Below are positions 1 through 3,954 of a stretch of 5,163 nucleotides of DNA, one piece after another. The stretch's first letter is position 1; every line of letters starts with the position of its first letter. The notes below the pieces were generated by a model. That model did not search any database and had not been told where the DNA came from. It saw nothing but the letters and a program-made list of their open reading frames with translations. The stretch is from Deltaproteobacteria bacterium (GTDB lineage: Bacteria; Myxococcota_A; Bradymonadia; UBA7976; VGTA01), in assembly GCA_016874875.1 (NCBI GenBank), contig VGTA01000304.1:1-5163 (forward strand), read 5' to 3'. Both the position numbers and the translations under genes were made by a program.

Positions 1-2
1 CC

Positions 3-794
3 CTCCCCGCCGCCGCCGACTGGCTCATGCACATCGCCCGCGCCCACAACGCCGCGCTGGCCGCGGCGGGCGGCGGGCAGGAGGACCTCGGGGCGCGACG
101 CGAGGCGCCGGGCGACCCGCCCGGCGAGGCGGCGCGGGATGACGCGCGGGACGACGCGCCGGACGACGCGCCGGACGACGCGCCGGACGACGCGCGGGAC
201 GACGCGCCGGACGACGCGCGGGACGACGCGCCGGACGACCTAGCGAATGAGGGCCCGCCCCCCGCGCGCCGCTGGCGTGGGGCGCGGCGGGTGGTCGCCG
301 CCGCCCTCCTCTCGCCGGAGGGGCGCCCTCTGCTCTACGCCCTCAACCAGCCCGAGGTGAGCCGCACCTATCACGCAGAGTGGGCGGTCCTCGATGGCGT
401 CTTGCGCGCCCTCTGGGGTGCCCGCAACTTAGGCGCGAGCGAGAGCGAGAGCGAGCGTGCCGCGCTGCGCGCCCTCTGGGGCGCTCCTGAAGCGCTTCAC
501 CTCAGCGGTGGCGATCGCGGTGGCGGTGGCGATCCCATCAGCGACGCGGAGCGCGCCGCGCTGCGCGCCCGCTGGAGCGACCCCGCCGCCCCGCCGCTCA
601 CGCTCCTCTGCACGCTCAAGCCCTGCAAGATGTGCGCGGGGGCGTGGGTGACCTATGGGCCCGCGCGCCCCCTACGCGTGGTGTATGTGGAGGAGGACCC
701 GGGGCGCCTCGCCCAGCACACCGCCTTTGACGTGGGGGCGGAGGCGTGGCGCGCGGGGGGGATGTGGGGAGGGCGCCTAGAGCGGCTCCGCTAG
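3..794 (+). CDS. Zinc-dependent deaminase-fold protein, Bd3614-like, 5'-partial
   Basis: This is a cytidine/adenosine deaminase-superfamily protein. A strand pair (RRVVAAALLSPEGRPLLYALN) precedes a YHAEW motif, with His116 as zinc ligand and Glu118 as proton shuttle (numbered from the ATG at 27). A TLKPCKMCAGAW motif follows, with Cys200 and Cys203 completing the zinc site. The TLKPCKMCAG wording recalls the Bd3614-type deaminases; that is from memory, and the substrate (nucleoside, nucleotide or nucleic acid) is unknown. Two oddities stand out: an acidic repeat linker before the domain (about residues 37-72), and roughly 82 residues between Glu118 and Cys200, much longer than in CDA or TadA. 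The extra length holds a duplicated ERAALRAxW segment and Gly/Ser/Glu-rich sequence. The frame stays open to the left edge (LPAAADWL precedes the ATG at 27) and no Shine-Dalgarno is visible before that ATG, so the true start probably lies outside the window. It converges with the unknown gene at 848. Confidence 0.8.
   Translation, partial: LPAAADWLMHIARAHNAALAAAGGGQEDLGARREAPGDPPGEAARDDARDDAPDDAPDDAPDDARDDAPDDARDDAPDDLANEGPPPARRWRGARRVVAAALLSPEGRPLLYALNQPEVSRTYHAEWAVLDGVLRALWGARNLGASESESERAALRALWGAPEALHLSGGDRGGGGDPISDAERAALRARWSDPAAPPLTLLCTLKPCKMCAGAWVTYGPARPLRVVYVEEDPGRLAQHTAFDVGAEAWRAGGMWGGRLERLR
135..242 (+). repeat. 12-bp in-frame tandem repeat, about 9 units
   Basis: Nine consecutive 12-bp units of the form (C/G-variable)GGACGACGCG encode alternating RDDA and PDDA tetrapeptides. 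The first unit has GAT for GAC and the last ends in CTA (Leu) instead of GCG. Units differ almost only at one base, which switches Arg (CGG) and Pro (CCG), in the order R R P P P R P R P. The result is a strongly acidic, probably disordered linker in front of the deaminase domain. Near-identity of the units suggests recent expansion. Confidence 0.93.
437..579 (+). repeat. Internal duplication within the deaminase insertion
   Basis: The insertion between the HAE and PCxxC motifs contains a short GAGAGC-type run (SESESE) and two copies of the segment ERAALRA(L/R)W, at about 454-480 and 550-576, nearly identical at the DNA level. The phrase GCGCCCTCTGGGG also occurs at about 407-419 and again at 468-480. 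This points to growth of the insertion by local duplication. Confidence 0.7.
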
Positions 795-813
795 GGGGCG
801 CGGCTAGGGGGCG
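790..813 (+). repeat. 11-bp direct repeat spanning the deaminase stop codon
   Basis: GCTAGGGGGCG occurs at 790-800 and again at 803-813, with a 13-bp period. The first copy includes the TAG stop codon of the deaminase gene. No U-rich terminator follows, and no convincing terminator was found in the gap between the two convergent genes. Confidence 0.8.
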
Positions 814-822
814 ACGCGGGGA

Positions 823-839
823 GTGTACAACTTGTACAC
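823..839. promoter_or_regulatory. 17-bp perfect palindrome, copy 1 (candidate parS-like or protein-binding site)
   Basis: GTGTACAAcTTGTACAC has two perfect 8-bp arms around one central base. It is identical, apart from strand orientation of the central base, to the palindrome at 3828-3844 upstream of parA. It lies between the convergent stop codons of the deaminase gene and the 848-1381 gene, so it is not placed to act as a promoter operator. A one-base loop and no following T-run make a terminator unlikely. Recurrence of a perfect 17-mer within 3 kb in G+C-rich DNA strongly implies a specific DNA-binding protein. ParB is the obvious candidate but this is inference. Confidence 0.7.
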
Positions 840-847
840 AAGCGCCC

Positions 848-1381
848 TCACCGCAGAACGCGGCGCACGCCGATGTGGCGCCCGAGGGTGGCCAAGACCA
901 CGTGCGTGAGCTCAGGCGCCAAGACGATCGCCGCCACGCCGTCAGCCTCCGCGTCCGAGCGCTCTAGCCCCATATACACATAATAGGCGCAGGGGACGCC
1001 CTCGTGCAGGCACAGGGCGACCACCTGCTCGATGTAGATGGTCCCGCGCAGCCCATTAGGCAGACGCGGGCGGAGCTCAACGGGCTCGTCGGTCTGCGCG
1101 AGCTGCTTGTGGTGGCGGGCGCAGGACTCAAAGAGCTCCGGGTGAGAGCACACGTGAAAATCCGCCGTGTCGATGCCCAGGCGCTCGGCGTCAGCGTCGA
1201 GGCCCTCGCGCAGGATGGGCTCAAAGGTGGGCGCGAGCGACAAATCCACCACGGGGGGAATCTGACTCGTGAAGAGCAGCCCGCCATCCGCGCGCCCCAG
1301 CTCATACAGAATCTCGTGCCAGTCCTCTGCCTCCTCGGCGGACGTGACGTAGAAGACCAGCATCATATCAAACAGCGTCAT
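848..1381 (-). CDS. Uncharacterised 177-residue protein
   Basis: I do not recognise this family. The start chosen is the ATG at 1381 (MTLFDMMLVFYV), because sequence further upstream in the frame is low-complexity Arg/Gly-rich and overlaps the tail of the dioxygenase remnant. A GAGGGGG stretch sits about 11 bases before this ATG, a rather long spacing, so the start is not certain. The protein looks soluble and mixed alpha/beta. It has a hydrophobic first strand, an acidic helix (SAEEAEDWHEILYELGRADG), a Cys/His-rich stretch around residues 76-91 (Cys78, His80, Cys87, His90, His91), then a helix-strand segment YIEQVVALCLHEG and a C-terminal ELTHVVLATLGRHIGVRRVLR-like helix. No signal peptide or transmembrane segment is evident. 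The Cys/His cluster could bind metal but matches no motif I know. It lies downstream of parAB on the same strand, but about 470 bp of degenerate sequence separates them, so co-transcription is doubtful. Confidence 0.7.
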   Translation of the reverse strand: MTLFDMMLVFYVTSAEEAEDWHEILYELGRADGGLLFTSQIPPVVDLSLAPTFEPILREGLDADAERLGIDTADFHVCSHPELFESCARHHKQLAQTDEPVELRPRLPNGLRGTIYIEQVVALCLHEGVPCAYYVYMGLERSDAEADGVAAIVLAPELTHVVLATLGRHIGVRRVLR

Positions 1382-1450
1382 GAGCGACGAGACCCCCTCG
1401 CGTGGCGTGAGCGGCGGACACGCTACGCCCTCCCCGCCCCGCATTGCAAG

Positions 1451-1482
1451 CGCCCCGCCCCGCGAGCGCCCCGCCCCGTCGC
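1451..1482. repeat. 16-bp imperfect tandem repeat
   Basis: CGCCCCGCCCCGCGAG at 1451-1466 is followed directly by CGCCCCGCCCCGTCGC at 1467-1482, with the first 12 bases identical. It lies between the dioxygenase remnant and the start of the unknown gene. Simple G+C-rich sequence; no function is suggested. Confidence 0.7.
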
Positions 1483-1496
1483 GCCCTCCGCGGCGC

Positions 1497-1731
1497 CCAG
1501 CCAAAGGCGTGCGCGCTCAGCTTGAGCCCCGCCATTGTCCCCTCCCACGCCACGCACCCCTGCTCCCCCGCCGCCGCCCCCGCCGCCACCATGAGGGGGA
1601 GGAGCTGCTCCTCGCGGGGGTGGCAGGCGAGGGCGTGGGGCGCCTCGCGCCAGCGGGCGAGGCGCGCGGCGCGCTCGGCGGGGGGGGGGGCCCGCGGGCC
1701 CGTTGAGCCAGGCGTCAAACTCTCGCACACC
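1497..1731 (-). pseudogene. C-terminal remnant of a DODA/LigB-type extradiol dioxygenase, frameshifted
   Basis: Read on the minus strand, 1731-1692 encodes GVREFDAWLNGPAG in one frame. After the homopolymer, 1679-1497 encodes AERAARLARWREAPHALACHPREEQLLPLMVAAGAA...KLSAHAFGW in another. Together these match the last 75 or so residues of class III extradiol ring-cleavage dioxygenases of the DODA/LigB family (YgiD-like, usually about 260 residues): a 'F(D/N)xWL' helix, then the W-x-x-AP...HPREExLLPL signature with its conserved His, then a closing SxxxFG. The upstream two thirds, including the N-terminal metal-ligand histidines, are absent from all frames. After FGW the frame has no prompt stop and runs on to 1368 through low-complexity sequence. 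The piece is therefore a decayed, 5'-deleted gene rather than a working enzyme. Removing one base from the 11-nt C run would join the two frames, but would not restore the missing 5' part. Confidence 0.68.
1680..1690. repeat. 11-nt G/C homopolymer at the frameshift point
   Basis: Eleven G on the plus strand (C on the coding strand of the remnant) fall exactly where the dioxygenase-like reading changes frame. A run of 10 or 13 would keep one frame. This is either a true slippage mutation in a decaying gene or a homopolymer miscall. Confidence 0.9.
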
Positions 1732-1768
1732 GGCGCCCCGCGCCCCCCCGCGCCCCCACGCGCCGCCC

Positions 1769-1837
1769 TCCCACCCTCGCCCTTGTCCTTGACAGCGATT
1801 TTTCTCGACGGCGCGGCGATAAAAAACGAGGGTGGGA
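1769..1837. repeat. 11-bp inverted repeat with 47-nt loop downstream of parB
   Basis: TCCCACCCTCG (1769-1779) and CGAGGGTGGGA (1827-1837) are perfect inverted copies. The loop is unusually A+T-containing for this window, with TTTTT at 1799-1803 and AAAAAA at 1821-1826. On the parB transcript the U-run lies inside the loop, after the first arm, so this is not a classical intrinsic terminator. It could be a processing or attenuating hairpin, or the relic of a small mobile element or deletion junction. Confidence 0.6.
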
Positions 1838-1867
1838 TCACTGCGCCTTGAGATCACTCCACCTTGA
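1836..1867. repeat. 16-bp tandem duplication at the parB stop codon
   Basis: GATCACTGCGCCTTGA (1836-1851) is followed directly by GATCACTCCACCTTGA (1852-1867), matching at 14 of 16 positions. The second copy holds the last parB codons (Leu-Lys-Val-Glu) and its TGA stop. The first copy, just downstream on the coding strand, is a diverged duplicate of the same end. The 16-bp offset puts it out of frame. Confidence 0.85.
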
Positions 1868-2918
1868 GGATTCGCTCTAGAAAGGCGCGCAGCTTCTCCT
1901 CTTGGGCGCCCGACAGGGCGGAGCGGTTGAGCGAGATCTTGATATGCTGGGCGCGCGTCTCCCAACGCCCAAAAACGATCTCACCGCGGCGGAGCTCTGA
2001 GGTGGAGGTGGAGGTGGAGGTGGAGGTGGAGGTGGAGGTGGAGGTGGAGCCGAGGCCGGGGACGGAATCGCCCTGCCCCTCGCCTGCGCGCATCCCCGCG
2101 CCCTCCCCTTCGCCCCCCGCCGCCTCCCCCGCCGCCTCCCCCGCCGCCCCCCCCGCCGCGCCCCCGCCCGCGCAGCGCGCCCGCGCCGCCTCCACCAGCC
2201 CCGACTGGGTTAGGCGGCCCGCCGCCACCTCGTCGAGCAGGGCGCAGAGGACCTCCTCGTAGCCGGCGGGGGGCGCGGGGCGCGTCCAGAGCTCGAGCTC
2301 ACGGGCGGCGGTGCCCGAGAGCAGGCGGGGGGCGGCGCGCAGGCGCTCGCGCGCCGCCTCGGGCAGCGCCTCAAAGGAGAGGTAGCGGTAGAGGGCGGGG
2401 CGGCTCACCGCGAGCGCCTCCGCCAGCGCCGACATCGTCACCGCCTCCCCCGCGCGCGCCTTGAGCGCCCGCAGGGCGCGCAGCCCCTCCGCCACCTCAA
2501 AGTCGCTCAGCTCCTCGCGCTTGATGTTCTCCTGCAGGGCGGCCGCCGCGCTCTCCGCGTCGGTCATGGGCACGATCAGGGCGGGGATCTCGGCGCGCCC
2601 CAGGCGGGCGAAGGCGCGCAGGCGGCGCTCGCCGCTCACGAGCTGATAGCCCTGCGCGCCGTTGGGGCGCACCACGATGGGCTGCAGCAGCCCCTCGCGC
2701 TCCACGCTGCTCGCCAGCGCCGCCAGCGCCTCCTCGTCGAACTCGCGCCGGGGCTGGAAGGGGTTGGGGGTGACGCGCGACACGGGCACGTAGGTGACGC
2801 GCCGCCGCTCCTCCTCGGCGGGCGGCGATACGCCGGCGGGGGGATGGGTGGGGGCGGCGTCGTGGGCGTGCTGGTTGCGCTGGAGATTCTGGGCGAGGCG
2901 CTCCTTGAGGGTGCTCAT
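1854..2918 (-). CDS. parB: ParB/Spo0J-family chromosome or plasmid partition protein
   Basis: This is a 354-residue ParB, the CTP-dependent DNA clamp that loads at parS and stimulates ParA. The start is the ATG at 2918 (MSTLKERLAQ), preceded by GAGGG overlapping the parA stop; the frame upstream is only parA read out of frame. The N-terminal domain (about 41-135) shows NPFQPR (52-57), LLQPIVVR (77-84), the CTP-binding GERRLRA motif (96-102) and ENIKREELS (130-138). A helix-turn-helix region follows, including VTMSALAEALAVSRPALYRYL (about 160-180). Residues about 255-307 form a low-complexity Gly/Ala/Glu then (Ser-Thr)8 linker, and the last 47 or so residues (GEIVFGRW...LERILKVE) are the likely dimerisation domain. 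The N-terminus has a helical LKERLAQNLQR segment where a ParA-contacting peptide is expected, but not the usual GLGxGLxAL wording. The stop of parA is 10 bp upstream, so the two genes are co-transcribed and probably translationally coupled. Confidence 0.96.
   Translation of the reverse strand: MSTLKERLAQNLQRNQHAHDAAPTHPPAGVSPPAEEERRRVTYVPVSRVTPNPFQPRREFDEEALAALASSVEREGLLQPIVVRPNGAQGYQLVSGERRLRAFARLGRAEIPALIVPMTDAESAAAALQENIKREELSDFEVAEGLRALRALKARAGEAVTMSALAEALAVSRPALYRYLSFEALPEAARERLRAAPRLLSGTAARELELWTRPAPPAGYEEVLCALLDEVAAGRLTQSGLVEAARARCAGGGAAGGAAGEAAGEAAGGEGEGAGMRAGEGQGDSVPGLGSTSTSTSTSTSTSTSTSELRRGEIVFGRWETRAQHIKISLNRSALSGAQEEKLRAFLERILKVE
2001..2048. repeat. Hexanucleotide microsatellite (GGTGGA)8 inside parB
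   Basis: Eight perfect copies of GGTGGA (TCCACC on the coding strand) encode (Ser-Thr)8 at about residues 291-306 of ParB, between the DNA-binding core and the C-terminal dimerisation domain. The array is pure, with no silent changes, so it is prone to slippage. Each step changes linker length by two residues without breaking the frame. Confidence 0.97.
2119..2154. repeat. 12-bp tandem repeat inside parB, three units
   Basis: GCCGCCTCCCCC is present twice exactly (2119-2130, 2131-2142), followed by a variant GCCGCCCCCCCC (2143-2154). On the coding strand these give the GGAAGEAAGEAAGG low-complexity stretch just ahead of the Ser-Thr array in the same interdomain linker. Confidence 0.85.
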
Positions 2919-2928
2919 GGGGGCGCCC

Positions 2929-3750
2929 TCAGCGCGCCGCGGTGCGCGGCAGCGACAGCGCCTGCGCCACGTGCGCGGCGAGCTCCTCAAAGGCGCGCGC
3001 CACCTTGGAGCCGCCGTCCACGGTGTGGACGCTCTGCTTGAGAATCACGGACTGGCTGATCTTGGTGGAGGTGGGAATCCGGACGGGCAGCAGGCTCCCG
3101 AGCTGCTCGCGGGCGGCGTCCTCGATGAGGCGGCACACGGTGAGGCGCGGGTCGTGGCGGATGAGGAGCGCCCCGAGGACGCGCAGGGAGGGGTTGACGC
3201 GCCGCAGCTTCTCGATGTGGCGCGTGAGGTCGCTCACGCCGTACAGCCCGTACTGCGAGCCCGACTCCACGGGGATGATCACGTGGGTGGCGGCGGCGAG
3301 GGCGTTGCTCGACAGCAGCTTGAGCGAGGGGGGGCAGTCGATGAGAATCACGTCATACACGCCGAGCGCCGGCGCGAGCTTCTGCGCGAGCTCCTCGGCG
3401 GGGCGCGGCGACTCCTCGCGCAGCTTGTCCTCGGCGAGCCCGAGGGCGAGGCTGCCGTAGATGAGCGACACGTTGGGCAGCGCCGTCTCCTCGTGAATCG
3501 CCTCGGCGAGCAGCTCGGGGCCGCCGAGGAGGAGCGCCGCGCAGTCGGCGGTCACCTCGGAGGGGTGGAGGCGCCCCACGTGCAGGCTGGCGTTGGCCTG
3601 CGGGTCCATGTCGATGAGCAGGACGCTGTGCCCGGCGCGCCCGAGCTCGGCGGCGAGGTTGACGGCGGTGGTGGTCTTGCCGCAGCCGCCTTTGTGGTTG
3701 GCGATGGCGATGATCGGGGTGTGCGGGCTCGGCGGGGTGTGAGGGCTCAT
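2929..3750 (-). CDS. parA: ParA/Soj-family partition ATPase
   Basis: This is a 273-residue ParA-type P-loop ATPase that binds DNA non-specifically as an ATP dimer and is released by ParB, moving DNA cargo. The motifs are complete. The deviant Walker A is KGGCGKTT (20-27), with the signature Lys20 and catalytic Lys25. Walker A' is LLIDMDPQAN (44-53). Walker B is DVILIDCPPS (133-142), followed by SNALAAATHVIIPVESG. There is no N-terminal helix-turn-helix; only a Pro/His-rich dozen residues precede the ATPase core, so this is the short Soj-like form and any autoregulation would have to come from another protein. The ATG at 3750 has AGGAGA five bases upstream. It is the first gene of the parAB operon and its promoter region carries a palindrome and a repeat array. 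The usual chromosomal neighbours rsmG (gidB) and mnmG (gidA) are not next to it. Confidence 0.97.
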   Translation of the reverse strand: MSPHTPPSPHTPIIAIANHKGGCGKTTTAVNLAAELGRAGHSVLLIDMDPQANASLHVGRLHPSEVTADCAALLLGGPELLAEAIHEETALPNVSLIYGSLALGLAEDKLREESPRPAEELAQKLAPALGVYDVILIDCPPSLKLLSSNALAAATHVIIPVESGSQYGLYGVSDLTRHIEKLRRVNPSLRVLGALLIRHDPRLTVCRLIEDAAREQLGSLLPVRIPTSTKISQSVILKQSVHTVDGGSKVARAFEELAAHVAQALSLPRTAAR

Positions 3751-3754
3751 CTCG

Positions 3755-3760
3755 TCTCCT
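3755..3760 (-). promoter_or_regulatory. Ribosome binding site of parA
   Basis: On the minus strand AGGAGA precedes the parA ATG, with AGGAG five bases from the start codon. It is the strongest Shine-Dalgarno sequence in the window and fixes the start. Confidence 0.85.
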
Positions 3761-3811
3761 GTGGCTTTTGGCCCCGTGGCGAGGCTGGGAGGCTCGGCGG
3801 TGCTGCGCGGA

Positions 3812-3823
3812 GTCTATATAGAC
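3812..3823. promoter_or_regulatory. 12-bp palindrome containing the putative parA -10 element
   Basis: GTCTATATAGAC is a perfect 12-bp palindrome, four bases from the 17-bp palindrome at 3828-3844. It is one of the few A+T-rich spots in the region and contains TATATA, a plausible -10 hexamer on the minus strand at 3820-3815. Confidence 0.6.
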
Positions 3824-3843
3824 GCGAGTGTACAAGTTGTACA
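3815..3843 (-). promoter_or_regulatory. Putative parAB promoter
   Basis: On the minus strand TGTACA (3843-3838; 4 of 6 matches to TTGACA) is followed after 17 bases by TATATA (3820-3815). This would give a transcript start near 3808 and a leader of about 60 nt to the parA ATG. The -35 element lies inside the 17-bp palindrome and the -10 inside the 12-bp palindrome, so a protein bound to either would block the promoter. Sigma-70-like spacing is the only support; no alternative promoter for parA was evident. Confidence 0.45.
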
Positions 3844-3844
3844 C
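3828..3844. promoter_or_regulatory. 17-bp perfect palindrome, copy 2 (candidate operator or parS-like site)
   Basis: GTGTACAAgTTGTACAC, the second copy of the palindrome at 823-839, lies about 80 bp upstream of the parA start and covers the putative -35 element. It has an odd-length centre, unlike canonical parS (TGTTTCACGTGAAACA), but odd-centred sites are known for ParB of secondary replicons, for example parS2 of Vibrio cholerae chromosome 2. A dimeric regulator repressing parAB is the alternative reading. Confidence 0.72.
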
Positions 3845-3847
3845 CCC

Positions 3848-3910
3848 GCGCAAAACGCGCAAAACGCGCGAAACGCGCGAAACACGCGAAACGCTCGAAA
3901 CGCGCGAAAC
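3848..3910. repeat. Iteron-like array: seven tandem 9-bp repeats
   Basis: Seven head-to-tail 9-bp units run without spacers from 3848: GCGCAAAAC twice, GCGCGAAAC twice, ACGCGAAAC, GCTCGAAAC and GCGCGAAAC. A decayed eighth (GACCAACAC) may follow. The array starts three bases beyond the 17-bp palindrome and lies between parA and the stop of the lipoprotein gene. Direct repeats beside a parA promoter resemble centromere or control iterons of plasmid partition systems. The unit GCGAAAC also resembles half of a canonical parS arm (GTGAAACA), though the units are direct, not inverted. Confidence 0.9.
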
Positions 3911-3954
3911 GACCAACACGCCGCGCGCCCACATCCGCGCGCGCCCCAAGCGCC

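Noticed and set aside
781..792. Small hairpin AGCGG-CT-CCGCT at the deaminase stop as a terminator
   Set aside because: The stem is five base pairs and no T-run follows.
1151..1159. CACGTGAAA, resembling half of canonical parS (also CACGTGAA at 4070-4077)
   Set aside because: Only the core and one arm match; the other arm does not. Both lie inside coding sequence and are expected by chance.
3848..3910. The 9-bp direct repeats as a CRISPR array or origin DnaA-box cluster
   Set aside because: There are no spacers, the units are far too short for CRISPR, and the sequence does not resemble TTATCCACA. No replication initiator gene is in the window.
3920..3954. GCGCGC-rich inverted segments after the lipoprotein stop as a terminator
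   Set aside because: GCGCGC is self-complementary and common in this DNA; there is no U-tract.
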